DNA of 64,000 nucleotides from Methylocystis sp. (GCA_020252485.1 JADCCX010000056.1:1-64000); one strand, 5' to 3'. Positions 36,620 to 45,522 are shown, counted from the first letter of the stretch. A program made the numbers and translations. The notes: generated from the sequence alone by a model not told the origin.

Positions 36620-37642
36620 TTACGCCACCTCTCTCATGGATGGTTGAGGAATGCGGTTCGCATCATCGAGCAGGCGCGCATCGCGGGCCTGCCAGATCGT
36701 GACCGTCAGTTTTGTTGATTTGTCCGCACCGACATTGCTGCTTGAGGCGTCGGTGAGGCCTGCATCGCTGAGCGCGTCGCAGATTTCCTGTGCGGTGAAG
36801 CCAAGCCGGCGATGGGCGTGGTCCGTCCGCAGGAACTCGACATCATGCGGGGCGAAATCGACCACCAGAAGCCTGCCTCCCGGCCTGAGGGCCCGGCAGG
36901 CCTCGCGGATCGCCCGGGCCGGATCGTCGAGGTAATGCAGCACCTGATGGATGACGATGACGTCGTAGCCGTCCCGCTCAACGGGGAGGGCGTAGATATC
37001 GCCATGGCGGAGCTGTGCATTCTTGAGGCCGGCCCGCTCGATGTTGGAGCGGGCGACGGCGAGCATGGCCGCGCTGGAATCGACGCCAACGGCGCGCTCC
37101 GCCCGCCCCGCCAGCAGCGAGAGCATGCGGCCCGTACCTGTGCCGAGATCGAGCACGGCGCGGAAGGGTCCGGATCCGATCGCCTTGAGAAGCGCCGCCT
37201 CGACTTCCGTCTCCGCCACATGCAGGGCGCGCAACTGGTCCCAGTCGCCGGCGTGGCGGGCAAAATAGCCATCGGCCACCCGCGCCCGCTCGGAGCGAAC
37301 TTCCGTCAGGCGGGTCCGGTCGGCGACGAGCGTGGCGTCGGTCGGGTCAAGTGCTGCCAGCGCGTCGCGGACAAAGCGGGCGGGATCCCCGTCCTGCAGG
37401 CGGAAGAAGGCCCAGGCGCCTTCCCGATGCCGCTCGACAATGCCGGCATCGACCAGGAGCTTGAGGTGACGCGAGACGCGGGGCTGAGATTGCCCCAGAA
37501 TGGTGGTTAGTTCGGTCACCGTCAGTTCGGCCTCGGCGAGCAAAGCCGCCAGCCGCAGGCGCGTCGGTTCGCCGAGCGCCTCCAGCGCTGCGAGAGAGCG
37601 CCTGAAGCTGAGCTTTCCGATCCGGCTGGGGTTCACGGCCAT
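36620..37642 (-). CDS. ArsR-type regulator fused to a SAM-methyltransferase (SahR-like)
   Basis: A 340-aa fusion. Residues 15-95 form a winged-helix ArsR DNA-binding domain (EALGEPTRLRLAALL, LGQSQPRVSRHLKLLVDAGIVERHREG, split here); from about 120 comes a class I methyltransferase with motif I VLDLGTGTGRML at 163-174. Alphaproteobacterial regulators of this build next to metF-metH are members of the SahR group, which senses S-adenosylhomocysteine and controls the methyl cycle; that assignment is inferred. The ATG at 37642 has AGAGG upstream; an ATG at 37660 falls inside the palindromic operator, which argues against it. Confidence 0.82.
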   Translation of the reverse strand: MAVNPSRIGKLSFRRSLAALEALGEPTRLRLAALLAEAELTVTELTTILGQSQPRVSRHLKLLVDAGIVERHREGAWAFFRLQDGDPARFVRDALAALDPTDATLVADRTRLTEVRSERARVADGYFARHAGDWDQLRALHVAETEVEAALLKAIGSGPFRAVLDLGTGTGRMLSLLAGRAERAVGVDSSAAMLAVARSNIERAGLKNAQLRHGDIYALPVERDGYDVIVIHQVLHYLDDPARAIREACRALRPGGRLLVVDFAPHDVEFLRTDHAHRRLGFTAQEICDALSDAGLTDASSSNVGADKSTKLTVTIWQARDARLLDDANRIPQPSMREVA

Positions 37643-37659
37643 CGATTGCCTCTTCAGCA

Positions 37660-37677
37660 TATAAAGATATCTTTATA
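37660..37677. promoter_or_regulatory. 18-bp perfect palindrome, likely operator of the sahR-metF-metH operon
   Basis: TATAAAGATATCTTTATA is a perfect 18-bp inverted repeat 18 bp upstream of the regulator's chosen start. It is AT-rich in GC-rich surroundings and has the size and symmetry of ArsR-family sites. The predicted use is negative autoregulation of the regulator, metF and metH. Confidence 0.78.
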
Positions 37678-37761
37678 CGCAAAACGGCATGAGCGCAATC
37701 CCGGTAAGGCCCGCGAAGCGAGGCGAAATCCGCTTCCGGAGAAACCGGCCTGGCGGGTCGA

Positions 37762-38949
37762 TCAGCCGAAGGACCGCGGCGCGGGACTGATCACCTGGGC
37801 CGTCCGGTTGTTGACCTGGAGCACGGCCAAGGCCCGCTCATTGGTGCCATCCGGCCGGAACCGGAAAACGCCGTCCTGGCCGGCGAAGCCGGAGCTGTTG
37901 GTGAGGGTTTGCGCGGAGAACCGGTTGGCGCCCTGCGTCTTGACCAGCGCGGCGGCGAGCGCCACGGCGTCGTAGCCGATGGTCGCAGTCCGCGTCGGGC
38001 TGCTGTTGAAGCGGGTGCGATAGCGCTCGGCGAAGGAATTGTAGCCGGCGGCATCGGGCGCCGCGAACCAGCCGCCTTGCAGGGCGGGCTTCTGCAGCAC
38101 GCTCGCATCGTTCCAGACGCCGGTGCCCAGCATCTGGACATTGCGGATGCCGGCTGCGGCGATTGCATCCGCCGTTCTCATCATCTCGGCTGTCAGGTCC
38201 GTGGAGAGCAGGCAATCGACACCGGAAATCTGCCCGGCCAGCGCCTTCGCCGCTTCGCCGGCCCGGCCCGGCGCATAGCGCTGGATCGGCCCCTCGGTCA
38301 GGCGCTGACTGGCGATCTGCTGCTGCAGCTCCGCCGCCACGACATTGCCGAAAGCGCCTTCCGGCAGCAATGCCGCAACGGACTTCTTGCCTCGGCTGGC
38401 GGCGAAGCCGACAACCCGTGTGACATCGGATTGCGGCGTGAAGCTCAACAGGAAGACGCCCGGCTGCGCCACGCTCACATCGCTCGAAAAAGCGATCATC
38501 GGACGCCCGGCGGCCTTGGCGACAGGCGCGGCCGCCACCACCGATGGCGCGGTGAACGGCCCGAGGATCAATTCGGCGCCCTCGGCGATCGCCTGCTGGA
38601 CCATATCCCGCGCCATATTCGCTTCACCCGCATCATCTTTCACGAGCACGGTGATATCGGGATTGTCGAATTCACTCATGGCGAGGTCCGCCGCATTGCG
38701 GATCGAGGCGGCGGCCATGCCGACGCCGCCCGGGGCCGAAAGGGGCAGAATGAGGCCGACGCGCACGCTGCCGGTGCCGATCGTGTTGCCGGACCCCGCC
38801 ATCGGCTGACCGGATGGCAGGGGATCGAGCCCGCCGCCGCCGCCGCAGGCCGCCGCCATAAGGGCGGCGCCGAGGCTGCCGCCATACCCCAGAACGGATC
38901 GGCGCGAGATGCCCCGCGAGAATGATGGAAAACGGGTTTGTTCAGTCAC
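37762..38949 (-). CDS. penicillin-binding protein activator / LpoA-like lipoprotein
   Basis: A 395-aa periplasmic-binding-fold lipoprotein of the Peripla_BP_6 / LpoA group. The N-terminus has a Tat-like RRSVLG at 16-21 and then a lipobox with Cys35 in MAAACGG, followed by a Gly-rich linker and the leucine-binding-protein fold (VRVGLILPLSAPGGVGMAAA, PMIAFSSDVSVAQPGVFLLSF, VAALLPEGAFGN). It is divergent from rsmI-yraN, exactly the lpoA neighbourhood in many proteobacteria, which supports a role in stimulating peptidoglycan synthases. A generic amino-acid binding protein is the alternative. Confidence 0.82.
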   Translation of the reverse strand: MTEQTRFPSFSRGISRRSVLGYGGSLGAALMAAACGGGGGLDPLPSGQPMAGSGNTIGTGSVRVGLILPLSAPGGVGMAAASIRNAADLAMSEFDNPDITVLVKDDAGEANMARDMVQQAIAEGAELILGPFTAPSVVAAAPVAKAAGRPMIAFSSDVSVAQPGVFLLSFTPQSDVTRVVGFAASRGKKSVAALLPEGAFGNVVAAELQQQIASQRLTEGPIQRYAPGRAGEAAKALAGQISGVDCLLSTDLTAEMMRTADAIAAAGIRNVQMLGTGVWNDASVLQKPALQGGWFAAPDAAGYNSFAERYRTRFNSSPTRTATIGYDAVALAAALVKTQGANRFSAQTLTNSSGFAGQDGVFRFRPDGTNERALAVLQVNNRTAQVISPAPRSFG

Positions 38950-39071
38950 AGTAAGCCTCGAAAATCCGATCTCTTAACCCACATTAACTTATTTCGGTTA
39001 AAACCCGAAAACAAACCACCGCTAACGGTTAATTCTGGCGCGAAAGGCGGCCGGGGCGCTATGAACGGCCC

Positions 39072-40043
39072 ATGAGCGATGCCGCTGATGCTTTGGAACC
39101 CGATCCCCGGTCGCGGGAGCGCAGCTGGACGCTCGATGGAACCCGGTTCAGCGCGCGGGCTCTGGAGCCTGGGCTTCACATCGTCGCGACCCCGATCGGC
39201 AATCTGGCCGATATCACGCTGCGCGCGCTCGCGGCGCTCGCGGCTGCGGACGCCATTCTCGCCGAGGATACCCGCATGGGCCATCGCCTCGCCGATCATT
39301 ATGGCATCCGCACGCGCATCCGCCGTTTCGATGCCCATGCCAGCGAGGCGGCGGCCGCGGCCATTATCCGGGACCTTCGCGCCGGGGCGGCGCTAGCCCT
39401 CATCAGCGATGCGGGGACGCCGCTGCTCTCCGATCCGGGGTCGGCGCTGGTGCGGCAGGCGGTCGAGGCCGGCATCCGCATCCATCCGCTGCCGGGAGCA
39501 TCAGCCCTGCTCGCCGCGCTGGTGACCGCCGGCCTGCCGATCGACCGCTTCTTTTTCGAGGGCTTCCTGCCGCCCAAGCAGGGGGACCGGCGCCGCAGAT
39601 TGCGGGAGCTGGCGAGGGCGCCCGGCGCGCTGGTGTTCTATGAAGCGCCGCACCGGGTGCTGGAAGCGCTGGCCGACATTGAGGCCATTCTGGGCCAGCG
39701 GACCATCGCGGCGGCGCGGGAGCTGACCAAGCTGCATGAAGCCATCGTCCGCGGCCCGGCTGCCGATGTCCGCCGCCATTTCGAGGAGCAGGCGCCGCGC
39801 GGCGAATTCGTGCTCGTCGTCGCGCCCCCCGATGGCGCTGATGACGCCGCAGACCGCGATCCGGACGAGCGGCTTCGTTCCCTGATCGGCGCCATGTCGG
39901 TGAAGGACGCGGCGGCGGTCGTGGCGTCGGAACTGGGTCTGCCGCGGCGCGATGTCTATGCGCGGGCGCTGCTCCTCCAGGCATCGGGAGGCCCTCAACC
40001 GAAAGAGCGGCGGCAGAGGGACGATGACGAACCGCAGCGGTGA
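39072..40043 (+). CDS. rsmI: 16S rRNA 2'-O-ribose C1402 methyltransferase RsmI
   Basis: A 323-aa tetrapyrrole-methylase-fold enzyme that methylates C1402 in 16S rRNA. Motifs: LHIVATPIGNLADITLRAL at about 34-52, AILAEDTRMGHRL, LISDAGTPLLSDPGS, GASALLAALVTAGLPIDRFFFEGFLP and VFYEAPHRV, all characteristic. It lies at the head of rsmI-yraN and overlaps yraN by 20 bp. The AT-rich 122-bp gap upstream, with several TTAA clusters and a TTTCGG/CCGAAA hairpin, likely holds the divergent promoters. Confidence 0.96.
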   Translation: MSDAADALEPDPRSRERSWTLDGTRFSARALEPGLHIVATPIGNLADITLRALAALAAADAILAEDTRMGHRLADHYGIRTRIRRFDAHASEAAAAAIIRDLRAGAALALISDAGTPLLSDPGSALVRQAVEAGIRIHPLPGASALLAALVTAGLPIDRFFFEGFLPPKQGDRRRRLRELARAPGALVFYEAPHRVLEALADIEAILGQRTIAAARELTKLHEAIVRGPAADVRRHFEEQAPRGEFVLVVAPPDGADDAADRDPDERLRSLIGAMSVKDAAAVVASELGLPRRDVYARALLLQASGGPQPKERRQRDDDEPQR

Positions 40044-40404
40044 GGACCGCAAACGCAGCCTCGCCTTTCTGGCGGGCCTTGATGCCGAGAGGCTGGCTCT
40101 GCTTGTCATGGTCATGAAAGGCTATTGGCCGCTGGCGCGCCGCTATCTGACGCATGCCGGCGAAATCGATCTGATCATGCAGCGGGGCAAGACGATCGTC
40201 GCCGTCGAAGTGAAGGCGCGGGCGACGCTGGAGGCGGCCGAACGCACCTTCACGCATGCCAAGCTGAAGCGCATCGGCGCCGCGCTGGCGGCCTTCCGGG
40301 CAGAACGGCGATTGGACGATCGCTATGTCTTCCGCTGCGATGCGGTTTTCATTGCGCCTCGCCGCTGGCCGCGGCACGTCGTCAATGCGGGACCGCTGGA
40401 GTGA
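40024..40404 (+). CDS. YraN family protein (UPF0102)
   Basis: A 126-aa predicted nuclease-like protein. The restriction-endonuclease-like core is visible: GYWPLARRYLTHAGEIDLIMQRGKTIVAVEVKAR cut here to GEIDLI and VAVEVKAR, with the Asp and the Glu-x-Lys typical of that fold, then a Phe-rich C-terminal strand. Its cellular role is unproven. The chosen ATG overlaps the end of rsmI, as is usual for this gene pair; the frame extends further upstream into rsmI without conservation. Confidence 0.88.
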   Translation: MTNRSGEDRKRSLAFLAGLDAERLALLVMVMKGYWPLARRYLTHAGEIDLIMQRGKTIVAVEVKARATLEAAERTFTHAKLKRIGAALAAFRAERRLDDRYVFRCDAVFIAPRRWPRHVVNAGPLE

Positions 40405-40423
40405 CGGCCGACGCTTTGACGGC

Positions 40424-40633
40424 GCAGGGCTGTGAACCCGGCTTAACGATTGCCTCCACGAGCGCCCATCCCGCCCCTTGCGGGGCGGGCGGCCGAGCGC
40501 AGCGAGGCCGGGTGGGGGGAATTTTCTCATTGTCACCCCCATGATCACCCCTCCCCGGCGGCTTTCGCCGCCGACCCTCCCCGTCAAGGGGAGGGATGGA
40601 GCCCGCATGTTAATCCGGATTCATGAGCCCTGC
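40424..40633. repeat. MITE-like palindromic repeat, copy 2
   Basis: The most complete copy, about 210 bp, with imperfect terminal inverted repeats of about 24 bp (GCAGGGCTGTGAACCCGGCT at the left; the right end, inverted, reads GCAGGGCTCATGAATCCGGA). Internal hairpins are the same GC-rich ones as in copy 1, but one internal hairpin has a different sequence with its pairing kept (GGCCGAGCGCAGCGAGGCC). It fills most of the 298-bp gap before gshB; nothing else is seen there. Confidence 0.85.
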
Positions 40634-40702
40634 ATGACAGCGCCAGTCTCTTGACGTGATCGGCGGTCTGCCCGCAGATCATGCCGCCTGCAAGGAAGCA
40701 TC

Positions 40703-41647
40703 ATGCCGCTGACCGTCGCCGTCCAGATGGACCCTATCGCCCACATCAACATCCGGGGCGATTCCACCTTCGCGCTGCTTCTGGAGGCAGCGGCCCGTGG
40801 TCACCTTTTGCTGTTCTACACGCCCGACAGCCTCTACATGCGCGATGGATTTGTCTCCGCGCGGATGCAGCCGCTGCAGGTGCGCGATGTCGAGGGCGAC
40901 CACTTCACCCTGGGCGAGCCCGCCATCATTGAATTCGAGAGCGTGGATGTTGTCCTGATGCGTCAGGACCCGCCTTTCGATATGGCCTACATCACCGCAA
41001 CACATCTTCTGGAGCGCGTGCAGCCCAGGACTCTGGTCGTCAATGACCCGGCGCATGTCCGCAATGCGCCCGAGAAAATCATGGTGACGCTCTTTCCCGA
41101 ACTGATGCCGCCAACGCTGATCTCACGCGATCGTCAGGTGATCGAAGCCTTCCGCAAGGAGCATGGATCGATCGTCATGAAGCCGCTCTACGGCAATGGC
41201 GGCGCCAGCATTTTCAAGGTTTCGCCGGACGATCCCAATTTCGGGCCGCTCTGCGACATGTTCATGGCGCTCTCCCGCGAGCCCTGGATGATCCAGCGGT
41301 TCCTGCCGCAGGTGTCGGAGGGCGACAAGCGCATCATCCTGGTCGATGGGGTGGCCATGGGGGCGGTCAACCGGGTGCCGCAGCCGGGTGATATCCGCGC
41401 CAATATGGTGCGCGGCGGCGCGGCCGAAACCACGATGCTGTCTCCCCGGGAGCAGGAAATCTGCGCCAGGATCGGCCCGGCTTTGCGGGAGCGGGGATTG
41501 CTGTTTGCGGGCATCGACGTGATCGGCGGCAATCTGACCGAGATCAACGTGACGTCGCCCACGGGCGTCCGCGCCATCCAGCGCCTTGGCGGGCCCGATC
41601 TCGCCGTCGCCATCTGGGATGCGATTGAGAGGAAGCGCGCGGGCTGA
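40703..41647 (+). CDS. gshB: glutathione synthetase
   Basis: ATP-grasp ligase that adds glycine to gamma-glutamylcysteine; 314 aa is the normal length. Motifs: [24 protein letters not shown] at the N-terminus, [14 protein letters not shown] near 96, [10 protein letters not shown], the Gly-rich loop [13 protein letters not shown], and [17 protein letters not shown] at the C-terminus, where metal and glutathione bind. It follows rsmI-yraN as in many alphaproteobacteria but is separated by the MITE-like repeat, which probably interrupts the ancestral operon. Confidence 0.97.
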   Translation: MPLTVAVQMDPIAHINIRGDSTFALLLEAAARGHLLLFYTPDSLYMRDGFVSARMQPLQVRDVEGDHFTLGEPAIIEFESVDVVLMRQDPPFDMAYITATHLLERVQPRTLVVNDPAHVRNAPEKIMVTLFPELMPPTLISRDRQVIEAFRKEHGSIVMKPLYGNGGASIFKVSPDDPNFGPLCDMFMALSREPWMIQRFLPQVSEGDKRIILVDGVAMGAVNRVPQPGDIRANMVRGGAAETTMLSPREQEICARIGPALRERGLLFAGIDVIGGNLTEINVTSPTGVRAIQRLGGPDLAVAIWDAIERKRAG

Positions 41648-41654
41648 GGCGGCT

Positions 41655-42644
41655 CTAACGCGGCAGGCTGATCTCCTCAAGGATCGGGCGAAGGCCATTC
41701 GCTTCGATAATGCTGCTGAAGCTGCGCGGCGAGACAAACTCCCGCCTGAACCAGGGGAACAGGCGGGGGTCGAAGATGGCGCTCAGCCAGTCGATCACCT
41801 TGGCGATGCGCGGCGTGCTGCGCGCATCTTCATGGAAGCAAAGCCAGACATCGAGTTCATGGCGGACGGGAACGGAGAGCGCCTGAACCTTTGTGCCCAG
41901 TCCGAAGATGTAGCTCGGTAAGAAGCCGATCCCCAGGCCGTTCTCGATGGTCAGGTAATGCGCCGTGCTGTTGCGCATGACGATGTACTGCGACTGGGCG
42001 AGAGGCGCGCCAACCACTTTTTCGATCAATTGCCTGTCGCTGGATTGCGGGCTGAGATGAAACACGAAGGTGTGGTTGGCCAGAGCGGCCATTTCTTTCG
42101 GCTCGCCGTGCTTCTCGATGTAGGATGGCGCCGCTGCCAGCACGAGATGAAGCCTGCCCAGCTTGACGCGCTTGATGTTGGGAAGGGTCGGTTCGATCAC
42201 CTGAAGCGCGAGATCGACATCGAAGCGGCGAAAGTCCGCCAGCGCCATGCTGGGATGCAGGCGAATCGAAATCCCGGGGTGATGCCGGTTGAAGGCGCGA
42301 AGCTGCGGCGAAATCCAGAAGGTGCCGAGGCCCTCGGTCGTGGCCAGCAACACCTCGCCCTCGGTTTCGTTGTTCAGGGATTTCCCCAGCCGCATGATAT
42401 TGGCCGCGATCACCTCGATCTTGCGGGCCTCTTCAAGGATGATCTGCCCCTCGCGTGTCGGGATCACGCCGTCGGGGGTGCGGTGAAAGATGATGAAGCC
42501 GAGCCTCTCCTCCAAGGCGTCGATCTGGTGCTGAAGCTTCCGGAAGCCGCTGCCGGTGTCGCGCATCGCACCGCGGAAACTGCGCTCCTTCGCGATCACC
42601 GATGCGCTGGCGATGCCCTGAAGAATGACGGAGAGATCCTTCAT
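41655..42644 (-). CDS. LysR-family transcriptional regulator
   Basis: A 329-aa LysR-type regulator. The N-terminal winged HTH spans about 8-70 (SFRGAMRDTGSGFRKLQHQIDALEERLGFIIFHRTPDGVIPTREG split here at GSGFRKLQHQ and LFHR-like IIFHRTPDG), somewhat divergent in the recognition helix. The effector domain follows (GEVLLATTEGLGTFWISPQLRAF). It is divergent from a GNAT acetyltransferase gene across 124 bp containing two palindromes. Effector unknown; by LysR logic it likely controls itself and the divergent gene. Confidence 0.88.
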   Translation of the reverse strand: MKDLSVILQGIASASVIAKERSFRGAMRDTGSGFRKLQHQIDALEERLGFIIFHRTPDGVIPTREGQIILEEARKIEVIAANIMRLGKSLNNETEGEVLLATTEGLGTFWISPQLRAFNRHHPGISIRLHPSMALADFRRFDVDLALQVIEPTLPNIKRVKLGRLHLVLAAAPSYIEKHGEPKEMAALANHTFVFHLSPQSSDRQLIEKVVGAPLAQSQYIVMRNSTAHYLTIENGLGIGFLPSYIFGLGTKVQALSVPVRHELDVWLCFHEDARSTPRIAKVIDWLSAIFDPRLFPWFRREFVSPRSFSSIIEANGLRPILEEISLPR

Positions 42645-42658
42645 ACGGAAATATCCTT

Positions 42659-42683
42659 CACATATGTGTTTTCATTGTGAAAA
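42659..42683. promoter_or_regulatory. two palindromes in the LysR/GNAT divergent region
   Basis: CACATATGTG (42659-42668) is a perfect 10-bp palindrome, directly followed by TTTTCATTGTGAAAA (42669-42683) with 6-bp perfect arms. They sit 15 bp upstream of the LysR start. They are likely operator sites; the regulator is probably the adjacent LysR protein. Confidence 0.55.
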
Positions 42684-42768
42684 CGCAGTGTTGCTGAACA
42701 AGAAACACATGAAAGGCTGCAATAAATTAATGATCCGTTAACTTTGTCGTCCCTTAAAGGAGTGAAAA

Positions 42769-43632
42769 ATGCGTGATTTAGTGACCAACGGGGCAATTGA
42801 TCGGGAAACTACAGCGAAAGCGGGCCAAACTCCCGACAATGAGAGCGCGATAGCCTTTTTCAATGGCAAAGGCCACACGCCGGAGTACGATACCTACGAC
42901 CCTCTGGATGCAGGAAAATCCGGTTACACCATCAAGGTCGTACGTGATTTTGAAGATATGGCCAAGGTCTTCGCCATCCGGGGATCCGCCTGTTTTTCGG
43001 ATCCGGAGCATCTTTACGCCAAGCACTTCGATGGGAATGACTTTTCCTCTACGCATCTGCTGGGCTTCATCGACGGAGAGCCGGTCGGCACGATCCGCAT
43101 CCGCTACTTCTCGGATTTCACCCGGATCGAACGGCTGACTGTCCGGCCGACGCACCGCAAATCCCGCATTTCCTTCAAGCTCGCCAAGGCCGCTTTCGCC
43201 TGGTGCCGCGACAAGGGATATACAACCGTCGGAGGCGTGGCGCGCAGTGAACTCATTCCCTTCTGGACGATGCTTGGCTTCCGCCTGACCGAGGGCAAGG
43301 ACCCGATCTACATCTACGGCCTGCCGCATTTCGATATCACGCTGAAGCTGGAGCCCGAGGAGGGCGCGATCAAACATATGACGGACACGATGGTTCTGCT
43401 GCGCTCGGAAGGCCGCTGGCACGAGGCTGGCCATCACGAGAAGATCAATGTCACGGCGCCAACCGAGGTCGCGGCGCCGCCGCCCATGGTGCGGCGCGCC
43501 CGCCGTCCGGCGGATGTGGCGGCCCGGCTGGCCGAACGCCGCGACCGCGGGCCCGCCGCCTTGATCGCGCCTGAGGCGCCAGCTTCCCGTGATGCGGCCA
43601 AAGCCACCAGAGAGGTCCACACGCCGCATTGA
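42769..43632 (+). CDS. GNAT family N-acetyltransferase with basic C-terminal tail
   Basis: A 287-aa protein with a GNAT domain at about 55-195: VVRDFEDMAKVFAIRGSACF, GEPVGTIRIRYF, then RLTVRPTHRKSRISFKLAKAAFAW (acetyl-CoA loop region) and a C-terminal GFRLTEGKDPIYIYGLP. The last 60 residues form a low-complexity, Ala/Pro/Arg-rich tail (VRRARRPADVAARLAERRDRG) not usual in the family. Substrate unknown. An AAAGGAG site precedes the ATG. It is regulated, by inference, by the divergent LysR protein. Confidence 0.82.
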   Translation: MRDLVTNGAIDRETTAKAGQTPDNESAIAFFNGKGHTPEYDTYDPLDAGKSGYTIKVVRDFEDMAKVFAIRGSACFSDPEHLYAKHFDGNDFSSTHLLGFIDGEPVGTIRIRYFSDFTRIERLTVRPTHRKSRISFKLAKAAFAWCRDKGYTTVGGVARSELIPFWTMLGFRLTEGKDPIYIYGLPHFDITLKLEPEEGAIKHMTDTMVLLRSEGRWHEAGHHEKINVTAPTEVAAPPPMVRRARRPADVAARLAERRDRGPAALIAPEAPASRDAAKATREVHTPH

Positions 43633-43779
43633 CCGCGGGCGCGAAAACCGGCCTTTCGCCAGCCGCCTGGGGATCGTCGACCGCCCCTTGGCCACTGGAC
43701 TCCCTGCGACCTGCTGTTAAGTTGCCCTTTAGCCGCGCCCGGGCGTGTTGTCCCGGGCCGGACAGGGAGCGATTGAAAC

Positions 43780-45387
43780 ATGTTGAAGAAGCTTATCGCA
43801 GCAGCCAGTCTGGCGGCGCTCGTGGCCGGCGCCGGGGCGGCCAACGCCCAGCAGACGCTGCGTTACGCCTTTCAGGGCAACCTCAACACGCTGGATCCGC
43901 ATAGCCTCAATGAGACCACGACGCTCGGCCTCCAGGGCAACGTCTATGAGGGCCTGACGGCGCGCGACAAGGACCTCAGGATCGTCCCGGGCCTCGCCGA
44001 GCGCTGGGAGGTTCTCGATAACGGCCTGCGCTGGCGCTTCTACCTGCGCAAGGGCGTCAAGTTCCACAACGGCAACGATTTCAATGCCGATGACGTGGTG
44101 TTCTCCACCGCCCGCACGCTCGCCCGCAACTCGCAGCTCGCCGTCCGCCTGCCGCGCGACATCGAGGCCGTGAAGGTCGACGACTACACAGTCGATTTCA
44201 AGCTGAAGACGCCCAACCCCATCCTGCATTATTCCTGGGACACCTGGTATATGATGGACAAGGAATGGACCGAGGCGAACAACGCCACGCAGCCTTCCGC
44301 TCCGCAGGATCCGACCCCCTCCTTCGCCGTGCTGAACGCCAACGGCACCGGCGCGTTCCGCATCAGCGAGCATCAGCTTGGCGTGCGCACCGTCTTCGAG
44401 AAGAACCCGAACTGGTGGCAAAAGTCCGAGCATAACCTTGACCGGGTGATCTTCACGCCGATCACCTCGGCGCCAACACGCGTGGCGGCGCTGCTCTCGG
44501 GCGAAGTCGATATCATCGATCCGGTGCCGCTGCAGGACGTGGCCCGCATCAACGCGAGCCCGAATGCACGCGTGCTGGAGGGCCCGGAGATCCGCACGAT
44601 CTACATGGGTTTCGACCAGATGCGTCCCGAGCTGACGGCATCATCGGTCAAGGGCAAGAACCCGTTCAAGGATATGCGCGTCCGCAAGGCGTTCTATCAG
44701 GCAGTCGAAATTGAGGCGATCAAGCGCCAGGTCATGCGCAATGCCGCCACGCCGGCTTCTTCGCTGATCTCGCCCCTGCTCTTCCCGCAGGTGTCGCAGA
44801 TCCAGCGCCATCCGTTCGATGTCGCCGCCGCCAACAAGCTGCTCGATGAGGCGGGTTACCCGCGCGGCGCCGATGGAACGCGGTTCGAGGTGGATCTCGA
44901 TTGCCCGAACGACCGCTACGTCAACGACGGCCCGATCTGCCAGGCGGTCACCGCGATGCTCGCGCGCATCGGCATCAAGATCAACCTGCTCGCCGTGCCG
45001 CGCGCGCAGTTCTTCGCCAAGGCCAACTCGCCCGTCTTCAACACGCCGTTCTATCTGCTTGGCTGGACGCCCGGCACGATGGACGCGCATAACGTGCTGA
45101 ATGACCTGATGATGTGCCGCACGCCGGATGGCAGCGGCGGCCGCGGACAGTTCAACAACGGCGGCTATTGCAACCCGAAGGTGGATGAGCTTGCGCTGAA
45201 GGTTCTGGTCGAAATCGATACCGCCAAGCGCGACGCGATGATCCTTGAAGCCTTCAAGATCCTGCACGAGGATGTGGGCTACATTCCGCTGCACCAGCAG
45301 GCGCTTGCCTGGGGCGTGTCGAAGAACGTCGATATCGTCCAGCGCGCCGACAACCAGCCCCTCTTCTACTGGGCGACCAAGAAGTAA
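43780..45387 (+). CDS. dipeptide/oligopeptide ABC transporter binding protein
   Basis: A 535-aa periplasmic solute-binding protein, family 5 (DppA/OppA/NikA-type). Signal peptide LIAAASLAALVAGAGAANA then QQTLRYAFQGNLNTLDPHS. The SBP_bac_5 core is regular: RWEVLDNGLRWRFYLRKGVKFHNG, FTPITSAPTRVAALLSGEVDIIDPVP, KNPFKDMRVRKAFYQAV, and VGYIPLHQQALAWG. It heads a cluster with two permeases and a second binding protein. A stable hairpin follows it before the first permease gene, a common way to keep binding-protein mRNA more abundant. The substrate cannot be assigned. Confidence 0.9.
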   Translation: MLKKLIAAASLAALVAGAGAANAQQTLRYAFQGNLNTLDPHSLNETTTLGLQGNVYEGLTARDKDLRIVPGLAERWEVLDNGLRWRFYLRKGVKFHNGNDFNADDVVFSTARTLARNSQLAVRLPRDIEAVKVDDYTVDFKLKTPNPILHYSWDTWYMMDKEWTEANNATQPSAPQDPTPSFAVLNANGTGAFRISEHQLGVRTVFEKNPNWWQKSEHNLDRVIFTPITSAPTRVAALLSGEVDIIDPVPLQDVARINASPNARVLEGPEIRTIYMGFDQMRPELTASSVKGKNPFKDMRVRKAFYQAVEIEAIKRQVMRNAATPASSLISPLLFPQVSQIQRHPFDVAAANKLLDEAGYPRGADGTRFEVDLDCPNDRYVNDGPICQAVTAMLARIGIKINLLAVPRAQFFAKANSPVFNTPFYLLGWTPGTMDAHNVLNDLMMCRTPDGSGGRGQFNNGGYCNPKVDELALKVLVEIDTAKRDAMILEAFKILHEDVGYIPLHQQALAWGVSKNVDIVQRADNQPLFYWATKK

Positions 45388-45414
45388 GGCAGCCGTCAGG
45401 TTCGCTCGAACAGG

Positions 45415-45440
45415 CATGCCCGGCGCTTTTGCCGGGCATG
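45415..45440 (+). terminator. hairpin between the binding-protein and permease genes
   Basis: CATGCCCGGC pairs perfectly with GCCGGGCATG around a GCTTTT loop, 27 bp after the binding-protein stop. There is no T-run. It probably protects the 5' mRNA segment or partly attenuates read-through to the permease genes. Confidence 0.6.
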
Positions 45441-45522
45441 TGCGTTTCAGAGCTGACAGGCAGCTCCGGATTTTCACATCAAACGCCTGTCCCTTTGTGC
45501 GTTCACGGCCTAGAAAGGCATT

